Counted from the stretch's first letter, positions 24,285 to 34,277 are shown. The stretch: DNA of 64,000 bases from UBA6059 sp040222235 (GCA_040222235.1 JAVKDO010000090.1:1-64000); one strand, 5' to 3'. A program made the numbers and translations. Notes: generated by a model from the sequence alone, not told the origin.

Positions 24285-27200
24285 TAAACTCTTGCCATGC
24301 GCTTTTTGCTACTTGTGACATAGCTATACATGGCAGGGATCACATAAAGTGTTAAAATAGTAGAGAAGATGAGTCCGCCAATCACACCGATACCCATCGA
24401 TACACGACTCTCTGAGCCAGCACCTAGGGCTAGCGCAATGGGCAGTATACCCAGAATAGTCGAAAGGCTGGTCATCAAAATCGGGCGGAAGCGCTGCTCA
24501 GAAGCTGCTACAATGGCATCTACTACATTAAGACCTTGAGCTTTTTTCTGATTAGCAAACTCCACAATCAGGATACCGTTTTTGGTCACCAATCCTATCA
24601 ACATAATGATGCCAATCTGACTGAAGATATTAAGCGACTGGTCGAATATATACAGCGACATAAAGGCTCCTGCTACTGCCATCGGTACAGTAAACATGAT
24701 GATCAGTGGGTCTCTGAAGCTCTCGAACTGAGCCGATAATACTAGGTAAATAAGGATTAAAGCAAAGATGAATGCGAAATACAGCGAATTCGAGCTCTCC
24801 TGGAACTCTGCAGAAGTACCGGTGAGCGCGGTTTGAAAAGATTCATCCAGCACTTCATTTGCGACGCGCTCCATGGCTGCTATACCATCTCCGAGAGCAT
24901 AACCGGGATTTAGACTTGCAGATACAGTGGCAGAGACGAATCGATTGTATCTGTAAAGTTGTGGAGGAGTACTTGTCTCTGATATCGAAACTAGGTTGTC
25001 CAATTGAATAAGTTCATTGGCCGAGTTCTTGACATAGAGTGCCGTCAAGTCAAGCGGGTCATTACGGTCTTCCTTTTCTACTTGACCTATGATTTGATAT
25101 TGCTTACCACCCATGATATAATAGCCGAACCTCGAGCCACTCAATCCAAGCTGCAAGGTCTGGGCAATGTCTCTAATTGAGACTTGCAGTCTTTTGGCTT
25201 TTTCACGATCGATCTCTATTCTGATCTCAGGCTTGCTAAACTTCAAGTTGAGATCAACATAGTTGAAGGCTGGATCATTACCCGCCTCAAACATGAATTC
25301 AGGAAGTATCTCTTTAAGGTCGTCAATGCTCTGGGCTTGTATTACGAATTGAACAGGCAAGCCCCCTCCGCCACCTCTTCGTCTACCAATAGACTGCTCG
25401 ACTGTCACAAATGACCTTGCCTCAGTTTCTCTCATTACTAGCGGCGTGATCTGACTTACTATTTCTGATTGACTTCTTTCACGATCCTGTCGATCCGAAA
25501 GTATGGCGCGCGTAAATGCTGAGTTGGTGGAGCTGCTACCGCCAAACCCTGGACTTGTCACAGATATAATCCCTTCTGATTCGGGTACGTTTTCCTTCAC
25601 GAGCGCAATCATCTTGTCAACATACCGATCCATATAATCGAATGTTGCGCCTTCCGGGGCAGTCGAGAAAATCCTAAACTGTCCACGATCTTCTTGTGGA
25701 GCTAATTCTGATTTCAGCAATCCGGCAAATTCCCAGATCATTAACCCTGATGCTACGAGTACCACAAAGGCTAACCAGCGCTGCTTCATAAAAGACTCCA
25801 AAGAGCTATTGTACATCTGATTGAGCTTCACAAAGAATGGCTCAGTCTTTCTATGGAGCCAGTTGTGCCGCTCTCTTCTCTTTAGGATTTTAGTGCAAAG
25901 CATTGGCGTCAATGTCAATGCCACAAAGGACGAAATGATGACCGCTCCTGCTACGACGATACCGAATTCTCGAAAAAGTCGACCTGTCAGACCTTCTAAG
26001 AAAATTACCGGTAGGAATACAGCAGCGAGCGCTACAGTCGTCGATATTACTGCAAAGAATATCTCTTGTGCCCCTTTAATACCGGCCTCCACAGGCGTCA
26101 TACCTTCCTCGATCTTAGTATATATATTTTCCAAAACCACAATCGTATCATCCACCACCAGACCAATGGCGAGGATGATACCTAGCAGGGTGAGAATATT
26201 GATCGAGAAACCCGCAGAGTACATGATGAAAAATGTACCAATTAATGCAATTGGAATGGTGGCAATTGGTATAAGCGTGGTTCTCCAATCTCTAAGAAAA
26301 GCAAAGATGATAAGGACAACCAAGCCGAAGGCAATCATCAGCGTCTGGTTCACCTCATCGATTGAGCTCCGTATGTACTTAGTGATATCAAAACCGATAC
26401 CTAGCTTAATATCAGCAGGTAGATCCCTTTCGATAGGGCCTAAGCGCTTGTAGAACTCATCTACTATATCGATATAGTTTGCACCGGGCTGAGGGATGAG
26501 TGCCACACCCACCATGGGCACACCATCACGCTTGAGCACTGTACGTTCGTTTTCAGCGCCGTATTCGGCTCTGCCAATATCATCGAATCTTACCACTCCG
26601 CTGGCATCTTCCTTGACAATCAGCGCATTAAAGTCTGCTGGCGTGTTAAGGCGACCCAGTGTTCTGACTGTAAGCTCAGTATTGGCACCTTCGACAGATC
26701 CTGAAGGCAGCTCCACATTGTCCCTGCCAACAGCATTCAATACATCTAAGGGAGTCAATTCATAAGCGGCCAACTTTGCTGGATCCATCCAAAGCCGCAT
26801 CGAGTAGCGGCGCTCTCCCCAAATTTGGACAGAGCTTACCCCGTTGATGGTTTGTAGTCTCTCCTTGAACAGGTTTTCAGCGAAAGAGGAAAGGTCTAGC
26901 AATGATCTCTGATCACTCTGAACATTCAAGAATACTAGTGGTGAGGAATCAGCATCTGCCTTCCTTACGGTAGGAGGATCCGCATCTGGCGGAAGGTTGC
27001 GCTGGGCAGCAGAGACTTTATCGCGTACATCATTAGCGGCGACTTCCAAATCTACACTCAGGTCAAACTCTACCGTAATACTACTTCTACCATCACGACT
27101 GGTAGAGGTCAAGCTCTTAATGCCTGCGATACCATTGATCGACTCCTCCAATGGTTCCGTGATCTGAGACTCGATGATGTCCGCATTAGCACCCACGTAG

Positions 27201-27352
27201 GATGTACTCACGGAGATTACAGGAGGGTCAACACTCGGGTACTCGCGCACGCCAAGGTAGTTGAAGCCTATGAAGCCGAACAACAGAATGATGATTGACA
27301 TCACGATCGCCAGGACAGGGCGATTAATACTCAATGATGATATACCTGCCAT
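24284..27352 (-). CDS. RND multidrug efflux pump, inner-membrane subunit (1,022 aa)
   Basis: A full-length AcrB/MexF-type hydrophobe/amphiphile efflux transporter. Twelve helices and two large periplasmic loops are evident. TM4 carries the proton-relay acidic pair in 'GLVVDDTIVVLENIY', and TM10 has 'GLVTKNGILIVEFANQ'. 'SINRPVLAIVMSIIILLFG' is the standard first helix. The protein should exchange protons for drugs, dyes or lipophilic metabolites. It is the middle gene of an adaptor-pump-TolC operon. No local regulator gene is adjacent, so control is not visible. Confidence 0.96.
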   Translation of the reverse strand: MAGISSLSINRPVLAIVMSIIILLFGFIGFNYLGVREYPSVDPPVISVSTSYVGANADIIESQITEPLEESINGIAGIKSLTSTSRDGRSSITVEFDLSVDLEVAANDVRDKVSAAQRNLPPDADPPTVRKADADSSPLVFLNVQSDQRSLLDLSSFAENLFKERLQTINGVSSVQIWGERRYSMRLWMDPAKLAAYELTPLDVLNAVGRDNVELPSGSVEGANTELTVRTLGRLNTPADFNALIVKEDASGVVRFDDIGRAEYGAENERTVLKRDGVPMVGVALIPQPGANYIDIVDEFYKRLGPIERDLPADIKLGIGFDITKYIRSSIDEVNQTLMIAFGLVVLIIFAFLRDWRTTLIPIATIPIALIGTFFIMYSAGFSINILTLLGIILAIGLVVDDTIVVLENIYTKIEEGMTPVEAGIKGAQEIFFAVISTTVALAAVFLPVIFLEGLTGRLFREFGIVVAGAVIISSFVALTLTPMLCTKILKRRERHNWLHRKTEPFFVKLNQMYNSSLESFMKQRWLAFVVLVASGLMIWEFAGLLKSELAPQEDRGQFRIFSTAPEGATFDYMDRYVDKMIALVKENVPESEGIISVTSPGFGGSSSTNSAFTRAILSDRQDRERSQSEIVSQITPLVMRETEARSFVTVEQSIGRRRGGGGGLPVQFVIQAQSIDDLKEILPEFMFEAGNDPAFNYVDLNLKFSKPEIRIEIDREKAKRLQVSIRDIAQTLQLGLSGSRFGYYIMGGKQYQIIGQVEKEDRNDPLDLTALYVKNSANELIQLDNLVSISETSTPPQLYRYNRFVSATVSASLNPGYALGDGIAAMERVANEVLDESFQTALTGTSAEFQESSNSLYFAFIFALILIYLVLSAQFESFRDPLIIMFTVPMAVAGAFMSLYIFDQSLNIFSQIGIIMLIGLVTKNGILIVEFANQKKAQGLNVVDAIVAASEQRFRPILMTSLSTILGILPIALALGAGSESRVSMGIGVIGGLIFSTILTLYVIPAMYSYVTSSKKRMARV

Positions 27353-27358
27353 AACCGC

Positions 27359-28429
27359 TTAGTTTAATGTTGTGATTTCAACTGCAGAGCCATCTTTAAT
27401 CTGCAACAGCCCGGAGACCAGTACAGTATCCTGAATGCTCAGTCCATTGACGATTTCCACCTCTGTGGATGTACGGACACCAATCTCTACATTGAGTTCT
27501 TTGGCTTTGCCATTCTCATATTTATAGATTCTATGGCCGGATAGCTGTGGAATAACAGACTCTGTTGGTAGCATGATCGCATTGTCAGCCTCCTGAAGGA
27601 TCAGCTCGATTTTTGCAAACTGACCTGGAATAAGCGTGCCGTCGGTGTTCTGACTTATCGCCCTTATCTTCAAGGTTCTAGTGTTTTGATCTATTTGAGG
27701 ATCAATGGCATACACTTCACCCTCATAGTCTTTTTTCGTGGCATCAGTATTGAAGACTATTTTATCTCCATTTTTTATCTTACTGCTATACTTACCAGGA
27801 ACGGAAAACTCCAGCTTGACTGGGTTGATATTTGCCAGATAGGCGATCCTGGTATTGTTGGTGATGTAGCTGCCTTCGCTGATATACCTCAGCCCTATAA
27901 CGCCATCGAATGGTGCTCTGATCTTGGTTTTGGCCAACTGGGCTTCTACCAACTTGATATCTGCGATGGACGTATTCAACTCTGTCAATGCAATTTCATA
28001 CTCCTCCTGGCTGATTGCCTCTTTCTCCAGCAGCTTCCTCTGTCGATACTCACTGTCTTCCCTTAGTTTCTTACTGTACTTCAGCTTTTCAAACTGAGCC
28101 TCAAGCTCATCGCTGTTGAGCTTGATTAGTAACTCTCCCTTTTTCACTGTCTTGCCCTCCTCGAAGGATATTTTTTCGATCATACCAGAGATTTCAGATG
28201 TAATCTCCACCGATTCATTGGCTATTACTGATCCTGTAATGGTAATCTTATTCTCAAGTACCTGCGGTCGAGCGATCAACCCACTCACCGGTATGGTGCG
28301 GCTAGCTCGGGCTCCTGGGCCAGTTACCGAGGCTTCCTCTTCTTCGCTGAAAACGCCCATCTTATACGCCCCAAATACCATGGCCGCAATGACCACTAGC
28401 ACTATTAAAATGATTCTTTGATTTCCCAT
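27359..28429 (-). CDS. RND efflux periplasmic adaptor (membrane fusion protein) (356 aa)
   Basis: An N-terminal membrane anchor (residues 4-24) is followed by a split lipoyl-type domain ('SGMIEKISFEEGKTVKKGEL' and 'AKTKIRAPFDGVIGLRYISE'), a coiled-coil hairpin between them (about residues 105-155), then beta-barrel and membrane-proximal domains ('GQFAKIELIL', 'LPTESVIPQLSGHRIY'). It links the pump to the TolC-like channel. First gene of the operon, 6 bp before the pump gene. Confidence 0.94.
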   Translation of the reverse strand: MGNQRIILIVLVVIAAMVFGAYKMGVFSEEEEASVTGPGARASRTIPVSGLIARPQVLENKITITGSVIANESVEITSEISGMIEKISFEEGKTVKKGELLIKLNSDELEAQFEKLKYSKKLREDSEYRQRKLLEKEAISQEEYEIALTELNTSIADIKLVEAQLAKTKIRAPFDGVIGLRYISEGSYITNNTRIAYLANINPVKLEFSVPGKYSSKIKNGDKIVFNTDATKKDYEGEVYAIDPQIDQNTRTLKIRAISQNTDGTLIPGQFAKIELILQEADNAIMLPTESVIPQLSGHRIYKYENGKAKELNVEIGVRTSTEVEIVNGLSIQDTVLVSGLLQIKDGSAVEITTLN

Positions 28430-28864
28430 GTTGTTGGCGGTAGCATCCTACCGGTAAAAAATGATTAGTTCTCGTTTAAAGACTATGCAATATCAGGATT
28501 GTGAAACGTACCAAAAACACCTTTTGTTTGAGCGGAAAACGGCTGTATGAGCAATGGAGAACTGTTTTTCACCATTCAAAATCACCTTCATCCAGATACG
28601 GATCAAAAAGTGCCGATTAAGTAATATTAGCCTTGGTTTTGAATGAATCCGATACTCTGGAGATTGAATGTTTCGGCCTAATCTACGTTGCTTTGGTGCC
28701 GCGAATTCCTAATACAGAAAGCAGCACTTCTTCGCGGCTCTTTTTTTGTCACTATCGAGAAGGTCAATAACTTTTTAAAAATGTTATCAAGTCCCATGAG
28801 CAATAATGATGGCTAATTTCACTAATAATTTCCTCAATGAAAGACTGGTGATAAACTACCAAAA
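28430..28864. other. Intergenic region upstream of the RND operon
   Basis: This 435-bp gap has no credible gene. The part next to 28430 must hold the RND operon promoter, but no exact TAnnTTTG was found. The centre contains the rightward hairpin with a T-run at 28698-28747 listed separately. Nothing else was recognised. Confidence 0.45.
28698..28747 (+). terminator. Terminator-like hairpin without an upstream gene
   Basis: GCCGCGAA (28698-28705) pairs perfectly with TTCGCGGC (28731-28738), enclosing a 25-nt loop, and is followed by TC then seven T. On the + strand this is a good rho-independent terminator, yet no rightward gene lies upstream: both neighbouring genes run left. It may mark the end of a small non-coding RNA transcribed from about 28500-28740. 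Confidence 0.5.
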
Positions 28865-29647
28865 CTAGCCTCGAGAACCCCCAGTCGCTGTATTGTTAAT
28901 AAAGTCAACTAGGTGACCATACAGCTTCTCAGGTTGCTCATACATCGCCATATGGCCACAGGAGTGGAGCATTGTGCCATGTGCCTCAGGCAGGCAGTCG
29001 ATCATTTCTTGAGACTGACCTACCAGAACTATGCTATCCTCAGCACCTGCAATGACCATGGCAGGTATCGTCGACTGCTGCAGTAAAAAAGTACGATCTA
29101 TCCGGTCTCTCATCATGGCAGTGTATCGAATCAATATCTCCTCGCTGCAGCTCAGCCCCATTGCTTTGACCGTTTCATACGGCTCATGAAAATTCTCTTT
29201 TTGATAGAAAATGCCCTCCACGAATTGGTTGATGAAAGGGACAACACCATGCTTGGCGATAAAAGTGATGACTTTATCTCTGGTTCTTTTTTTATCCTGG
29301 CTATCGCCAAATGTGGTCGAATTTACCAAGGCAATACCTTGCAAAAGCTCTGGATATAATTCGGCAAGTGCCAGGGCTACATAGCCACCAAGGGAATGAC
29401 CCACCACAAATGCAGGGCCTACTTTTCGATAAGTGAGCTCCTCAGCTAGGGCATCAGCAACATCGTCAAGAGAAGTATATTTTTCCGGTAGGAGAGGACT
29501 ATCTCCAAAACCCGGTAGGTCAACACCCAGGACTCTAAACTGAGTAGCTAGTTGAGAAGCCAGACTGTCCCAAATGTGATGATTTTCACAGAACCCATGC
29601 AGCAAAATGATCGGTTGACCCTTGCCCGATTCAGCAATATGGATCAA
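28865..29647 (-). CDS. Alpha/beta hydrolase (260 aa)
   Basis: The standard alpha/beta hydrolase fold is visible: oxyanion segment 'IILLHGFCENHHIWDSLAS', nucleophile elbow 'VVGHSLGGYVALALAE' (Ser), acid in 'MVIAGAEDSIV' (Asp) and 'LHSCGHMAMYEQPE' (His). The triad is complete. The substrate is unknown; esterase or carboxylesterase activity is likely. The only start that keeps the conserved first strand is a TTG at 29647, overlapping the dxs stop (TTGA), so translation probably depends on dxs. Confidence 0.85.
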   Translation of the reverse strand: MIHIAESGKGQPIILLHGFCENHHIWDSLASQLATQFRVLGVDLPGFGDSPLLPEKYTSLDDVADALAEELTYRKVGPAFVVGHSLGGYVALALAELYPELLQGIALVNSTTFGDSQDKKRTRDKVITFIAKHGVVPFINQFVEGIFYQKENFHEPYETVKAMGLSCSEEILIRYTAMMRDRIDRTFLLQQSTIPAMVIAGAEDSIVLVGQSQEMIDCLPEAHGTMLHSCGHMAMYEQPEKLYGHLVDFINNTATGGSRG

Positions 29648-31563
29648 TATACTTTGCTAGAAGTCTCCAGAATTTGCTGACTGGCGCGGACGATACCATC
29701 TACATCAAAACCGCATTCTTTGTGTAGTTCACTCTGCTCGCCATGCTCGATGATCGCATCAGGTATCCCCAGTCTTTTGACGGTGCTGCCATATCCATGG
29801 TCTCCCATAAACTCGACAACTGCGCTACCAAATCCGCCCATTAGGCAGCCGTCCTCAACGGTGATGACGTGCTTATAGTTTTCGAAAATTTCATGTAGCA
29901 TCTCCTCATCTAGTGGCTTGACAAACCTCATGTCATAGTGAGCTGCATCTAAGCCCTGCTCTGATAACTGCTCGCAAGCTTCAACAGCGTAGTTACCAAT
30001 ATGGCCTAATGTAAGAATGGCCAAGTCACTTCCGTCTCGGAGCTTACGCCCTGTGCCGACTTCTATTTCGTGCATCGGAGTACGCCACTCTGGCATTACA
30101 CCTTTTCCACGTGGGTACCGGATGGTGAATGCTCCTTCTCTTGGTAGCTGGGAGGTGTACATCATATTGCGAAGTTCCTCCTCATTCATTGGAGCAGCCA
30201 CGACCATATTTGGGATGCACCTCATATAAGCAATATCGTAGGCTCCATGATGAGTCGGTCCATCTGCACCAGCAAAGCCTGCTCTATCAAGACAGAATAC
30301 CACATGAAGGTTTTGGATACAAACATCATGAATGACCTGATCATAGGCGCGCTGCATGAATGTGCTGTAGATGTTGCAGAAAGGTATCTGACCTTGAGTG
30401 GCTAGACCCGCAGAGAATGTCACTGCATGTTGCTCGGCTATGCCCACATCAAATGCTCGATCTGGCATAGCTTTCATCATGATATTCATCGAAGAACCCG
30501 ACGGCATGGCTGGCGTGATTCCCATGATTTTTTCATTCTGCTCTGCTAACTCTACCAAGGTGTGTCCAAAAACATCCTGGTACTTGGGTGCCTCCGGCTT
30601 TTCTGGAACTTTCTTTTGAATGATACCAGTGACCTTATCAAATTTCCCTGGAGCATGCCATTTGGTTTGATCTTTTTCTGCGAGCTCGTATCCTTTTCCT
30701 TTCACGGTAATACAGTGAAGGATTTTGGGGCCTGGAATGTCCTTGAGGTCTTTCATCACATGCACCATGTGATCTACATCATGACCGTCTATCGGACCGA
30801 AGTAACGTAGGTTCAGTGACTCGAAGAGGTTTGATTGCTTTAGCAAGAATGACTTTATACTGCTTTCTACCTTAGCAGCAATCTCCTGTGCGTTAGGCCC
30901 AAACTTACTGATTTTGCCAAGCACAGTCCATACCTCATCACGCACTTTATTGTAAGTACGCGAGGTGGTGATGTCCGTCAAGTAGTCTTTAAGCGCACCC
31001 ACATTCGGATCAATAGACATACAGTTGTCGTTGAGGATAATGAGGAGGTTGCTATTAGATACGCCTGCATGGTTCATAGCCTCAAAGGCCAGCCCCCCTG
31101 TCATGGCGCCATCGCCTATCACCGCGATATGCTGCTTGTCTTTGTCTTTCTTATATTGGGAGGCCATGGCCATCCCGAGGGCAGCTGAAATGGACGTAGA
31201 AGAGTGTCCTACACCGAAGGCGTCATATTCGCTCTCTTTCCTTTTGGGAAATCCTGATAGTCCGTCGTAGACCCTATTGGTATGAAAATTATCTCTACGT
31301 CCTGTTAAGATCTTGTGACCATAGGCTTGATGCCCGACATCCCACACTAGCTGATCTTCTGGAGTATTGAACACGTAGTGCAACGCCACTGTCAGCTCCA
31401 CTACACCCAAGCTTGCTCCGAAGTGACCACCATAAACCGATACAGTATCAATGATATAATTCCTGAGTTCTTGACTGAGCTGTACCAGCTGGGTTTGATC
31501 AAGACTCTTAATGTCTTGTGGTGAATTGATCTCACCTAGCAGTTCTCCGGGTTGTATCAGCAT
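29644..31563 (-). CDS. dxs: 1-deoxy-D-xylulose-5-phosphate synthase (639 aa)
   Basis: Dxs joins pyruvate and glyceraldehyde 3-phosphate with thiamine diphosphate, the first step of the MEP isoprenoid pathway that supplies quinones and carotenoids. Seen: 'HYVFNTPEDQLVWDVGHQAY', the ThDP-binding 'GDGAMTGGLAFEAMNHAG' with Asn in 'ILNDN', the transketolase pyrimidine domain 'GIAEQHAVTFSAGLA', and a C-terminal domain ending near 'FGSAVVEFM'. Length is normal. It is transcribed leftward with the alpha/beta hydrolase. Confidence 0.97.
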   Translation of the reverse strand: MLIQPGELLGEINSPQDIKSLDQTQLVQLSQELRNYIIDTVSVYGGHFGASLGVVELTVALHYVFNTPEDQLVWDVGHQAYGHKILTGRRDNFHTNRVYDGLSGFPKRKESEYDAFGVGHSSTSISAALGMAMASQYKKDKDKQHIAVIGDGAMTGGLAFEAMNHAGVSNSNLLIILNDNCMSIDPNVGALKDYLTDITTSRTYNKVRDEVWTVLGKISKFGPNAQEIAAKVESSIKSFLLKQSNLFESLNLRYFGPIDGHDVDHMVHVMKDLKDIPGPKILHCITVKGKGYELAEKDQTKWHAPGKFDKVTGIIQKKVPEKPEAPKYQDVFGHTLVELAEQNEKIMGITPAMPSGSSMNIMMKAMPDRAFDVGIAEQHAVTFSAGLATQGQIPFCNIYSTFMQRAYDQVIHDVCIQNLHVVFCLDRAGFAGADGPTHHGAYDIAYMRCIPNMVVAAPMNEEELRNMMYTSQLPREGAFTIRYPRGKGVMPEWRTPMHEIEVGTGRKLRDGSDLAILTLGHIGNYAVEACEQLSEQGLDAAHYDMRFVKPLDEEMLHEIFENYKHVITVEDGCLMGGFGSAVVEFMGDHGYGSTVKRLGIPDAIIEHGEQSELHKECGFDVDGIVRASQQILETSSKVY

Positions 31564-31655
31564 GTTGCTCTTATAAAAGTACAGATCAGTTAACTAGCCT
31601 ATTTGTAAAATGTTTCTTGAGCTACCGTTGACACTGATCACCAAAAAATAGACTG

Positions 31656-31663
31656 CAAAAGTA
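31656..31663 (-). promoter_or_regulatory. -7 promoter element of dxs
   Basis: Read leftward this is TACTTTTG, an exact TAnnTTTG match. Transcription would start near 31652, giving a leader of about 88 nt before the dxs ATG at 31563. No good -33 element is visible at the expected spacing. Confidence 0.5.
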
Positions 31664-31739
31664 TAAATTTTTAGCATTGGTCGGCACCAATTGGGTCATT
31701 CCCGATATCTTTAGCCTTTCTGTTATTTGCACAGCACAC

Positions 31740-32501
31740 TTGCCAGATCAATCCAAATTTGAGATAAAGCTTCCCCTATTTGAGGGACCGTTTGACCTCC
31801 TCTTGTTCTTTATCGAGCGAGATGAGGTGGATATTCATGATATTCCGATCGCCAATATTACCAAAGACTTTTTAGATTATCTGCATCACCTAGAGAAGCT
31901 CAACATGGAAGTAGCTTCTGAATTTATCCTTGTTGCTGCGACATTAATGAGGATAAAGGCAAAAATGCTCTTACCAAGGCCCGTCATAGATGAAGATGGT
32001 AACGAACTTGATCCCAGAGAGGAATTGGTGAAGCATCTATTGGAATATAAGAGGTACAAGTCAGTGATTGGAGAGCTGACGGCTCTAGAGACCAATCGAC
32101 TGGATAGAGAGCATCGGGGCAACCTTACAAAGGAGATTAAGAAACTTTCCGAACTGAATAATGTAGAAGTCGAGCTTCAAAACATTGATCTGTACAAATT
32201 ACTGAGGGTGTATCAGAAAGTGCAGCAGCGCTATGAATACGAAAAGAACCGGCCTACCCATCATGTCGTACAATACCCCTACACAATATCAGGTCAAAGG
32301 GAGTTCATTATGAGTTCTTTGGTTTCCACAGAGAAACTATCCTTTAGCGACATCATCTCTAAAAAACCAGAGCGGATAGCGGTGATCTATAATTTCTTAG
32401 CAATACTCGAACTGCTACAGATGCAGATGATCATGCTACACTTAGGTGAAGGGTTTAATAATTTTTGGATTGAAAAAAGGGAAGAGGAATACGTGAGCTG
32501 A
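31740..32501 (+). CDS. scpA: Segregation and condensation protein A (253 aa)
   Basis: ScpA is the kleisin of the bacterial SMC-ScpAB condensin. Family features: 'FEIKLPLFEGPFDLLLFFIE' at the N-terminus, 'HDIPIANITKDFLDYL', 'EFILVAATLMRIKAKMLLPR', and a C-terminal winged-helix segment ('RIAVIYNFLAILELLQM'). No ATG lies near the conserved beginning. TTG at 31740 gives 'MPDQSKFEIKLPLFEG', which fits the family best, and another TTG at 31677 would add 21 unlikely residues. The stop overlaps the next gene's ATG by one base (TGATG). scpB and smc are not here. Confidence 0.92.
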   Translation: MPDQSKFEIKLPLFEGPFDLLLFFIERDEVDIHDIPIANITKDFLDYLHHLEKLNMEVASEFILVAATLMRIKAKMLLPRPVIDEDGNELDPREELVKHLLEYKRYKSVIGELTALETNRLDREHRGNLTKEIKKLSELNNVEVELQNIDLYKLLRVYQKVQQRYEYEKNRPTHHVVQYPYTISGQREFIMSSLVSTEKLSFSDIISKKPERIAVIYNFLAILELLQMQMIMLHLGEGFNNFWIEKREEEYVS

Positions 32502-33559
32502 TGGATGTCAATTCAAAAAAGATTTTCAAAACGCTTAACCCTAACAAAGTCTGGATTCCGATCCTAATCGGATTAGGGATAGTTTTTTATCTGTTTTACA
32601 GCGACCCTGATGTCAATCAGGATACCCTCGGACTTATTGTTGATGCTCGGCTGGGCTCTATCTTGATTGCGGTAGCAGTGCTTCTCGCACGAGACCTGGG
32701 CTACATCTACCGGATCAGAACTTTGACTAATAGAGACATCAGTTGGACAAGCAGTATCTATGTCATCATACTATGGGAGTTCGCCTCGGCCGTGACGCCT
32801 TCTGTGGTCGGAGGAACTGCTGTGGCCGTCTTTATCCTTCTGAAAGAAGGGATCAAGTTCGGTCGGTCTTTGGCCTATGTTTTGTTGACGGCAGTGCTAG
32901 ACAACATGTTCTTTGTGCTAGCCGCGCCAATTGTGATGTTCTTTTCTCAGGGCATCATCTTCCCAGATACACAAGCCTTCGAGATGCAGATCGGCAGCAG
33001 CCTCAAACTCCTTTTTTGGGTCAGCTATTCGCTCATTGTCATTTATACCTCGATCATGGCATTCGCGCTGCTCTTTAAGCCGAGGGCATTCAAATGGCTC
33101 TTACTCAAAGTCACGATGATCAAGTGGCTGAGAAAATGGAGGTATGACGCTAATATTCAGGGTGATGAGATGATTCTGGCTTCTCAGCAACTCAAAGGAA
33201 AGGCTGCTAGCTATTGGATGAAGATCATTGGGTCGACCATTTTTATATGGTCAGCGAGATATGTTATGCTCAATGCACTAATCACCTCGTTTTCTGACTT
33301 GTCCCTTCAAAATCACCTCCTCGTATTCTCAAGACAGGTGGTCATGTGGATTGTCATGTTAATTTCTCCAACGCCAGGAAGCAGCGGCACTGCGGAGTTC
33401 TTCTTTATCCAGTTCTTTAACGAATTTCTTGGGGACTACACCTTCATAACTAACATTCTCTGGCGCCTCATGTCCTACTATCCTTATTTGATACTTGGAG
33501 CTTTATTCTTACCAAGGTGGGTGAGAAGAGTATTTTTTAAGAAAACAGAAGGGGTATAA
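32501..33559 (+). CDS. Flippase-like membrane protein, lysylphosphatidylglycerol synthase TM family (352 aa)
   Basis: Eight or so hydrophobic helices with the family features 'LARDLGYIYRIRTLTNRDIS', 'WEFASAVTPSVVGGTAVAVF' and the C-terminal 'SPTPGSSGTAEFFFIQFF'. This is the integral membrane domain found in MprF and in many stand-alone proteins thought to move lipids or lipid-linked precursors across the inner membrane. There is no synthetase domain. It is coupled to scpA by a TGATG overlap, and the link to chromosome segregation is probably incidental. Confidence 0.85.
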   Translation: MDVNSKKIFKTLNPNKVWIPILIGLGIVFYLFYSDPDVNQDTLGLIVDARLGSILIAVAVLLARDLGYIYRIRTLTNRDISWTSSIYVIILWEFASAVTPSVVGGTAVAVFILLKEGIKFGRSLAYVLLTAVLDNMFFVLAAPIVMFFSQGIIFPDTQAFEMQIGSSLKLLFWVSYSLIVIYTSIMAFALLFKPRAFKWLLLKVTMIKWLRKWRYDANIQGDEMILASQQLKGKAASYWMKIIGSTIFIWSARYVMLNALITSFSDLSLQNHLLVFSRQVVMWIVMLISPTPGSSGTAEFFFIQFFNEFLGDYTFITNILWRLMSYYPYLILGALFLPRWVRRVFFKKTEGV

Positions 33560-33602
33560 AAAAACCTCACATTAGCCACTAGAAGTGGCCAATGTGAGGT
33601 TT
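33553..33602 (-). terminator. Long hairpin terminator between the flippase-like gene and ndk
   Basis: Bases 33562-33580 and 33584-33602 form a 19-bp stem with one mismatch and a 3-nt loop. Read leftward it is followed by TTTTTTTATA, so it is a strong terminator for ndk. It can also slow transcription coming from the convergent scpA side. Confidence 0.9.
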
Positions 33603-33618
33603 AACAAATAATGCGTGC

Positions 33619-34038
33619 TTAGTAATTCTCAGTCTGAGCAAAGAAGAAGCTACCTTCTATAAGTGCGTTTTCGTCAGAGTCACTACCGTGAATCGCATTA
33701 GCTTCGATTGACTTAGCAAATATTTTTCTGATCGTACCTTCGTCCGCTTTAGTGGGGTCAGTTGCACCGATCAATTTTCTGAAGTCTTCCACAGCATTAT
33801 CCTTTTCTAGGATCATCGGAATGATGGCTCCAGAGGACATATAGCTGCAAAGGTCGGCGTAAAAAGGGCGCTCCTTGTGCACTTCATAAAACTCTCCAGC
33901 TCTTTCTGCAGATAGCTGAGTCAATTTCATCGCTTTGATAGAAAATCCAGCCTCTTCGATCATCTTGATAATTGCACCGCTGTTTCCCGCGCCAAAAGCA
34001 TCGGGCTTGATCATTGTGAATGTGATATTACTTGCCAT
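33619..34038 (-). CDS. ndk: Nucleoside diphosphate kinase (139 aa)
   Basis: Ndk moves the gamma-phosphate of ATP to other nucleoside diphosphates through a phosphohistidine. The catalytic His117 lies in 'NAIHGSDS', and Lys11 in 'TMIKPDAF' binds the phosphate. Length and sequence are normal for the family. It is monocistronic, with an upstream TAnnTTTG element and a strong downstream hairpin. Confidence 0.98.
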   Translation of the reverse strand: MASNITFTMIKPDAFGAGNSGAIIKMIEEAGFSIKAMKLTQLSAERAGEFYEVHKERPFYADLCSYMSSGAIIPMILEKDNAVEDFRKLIGATDPTKADEGTIRKIFAKSIEANAIHGSDSDENALIEGSFFFAQTENY

Positions 34039-34076
34039 TATATTCTCTTGTTGAGTTTTGTTAACGATTTGAGGCG

Positions 34077-34084
34077 CAAAGGTA
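34077..34084 (-). promoter_or_regulatory. -7 promoter element of ndk
   Basis: Read leftward this is TACCTTTG, an exact TAnnTTTG match. The predicted transcript starts near 34073, with a leader of about 35 nt to the ATG at 34038. Confidence 0.6.
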
Positions 34085-34277
34085 AGCGAATGAAATAATA
34101 ACTAAAACCCATGTCGTGATCATTGATAGTGTTAAGGTTCAGTTATCATGAATGGATAGTTGGCATACTGGTACCCCAATGGGGGCTTGACCTGTCCATC
34201 TCCAGGACTGAGGCTACCTTGGTTTTGATACATATTATACACACTTTTGCACTTCCAATTCCGCTAATAGTGGTTGA

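Noticed and set aside
25821..26453. 210-codon rightward frame inside the RND pump gene
   Set aside because: Low-complexity Ser/Thr/Ile composition typical of the reverse strand of a conserved membrane protein gene.
28698..28740. SRP (4.5S) RNA because of AAAGCAGCA in a hairpin loop
   Set aside because: The conserved GGAA tetraloop and the opposing CAGG strand are missing; the element looks like a terminator.
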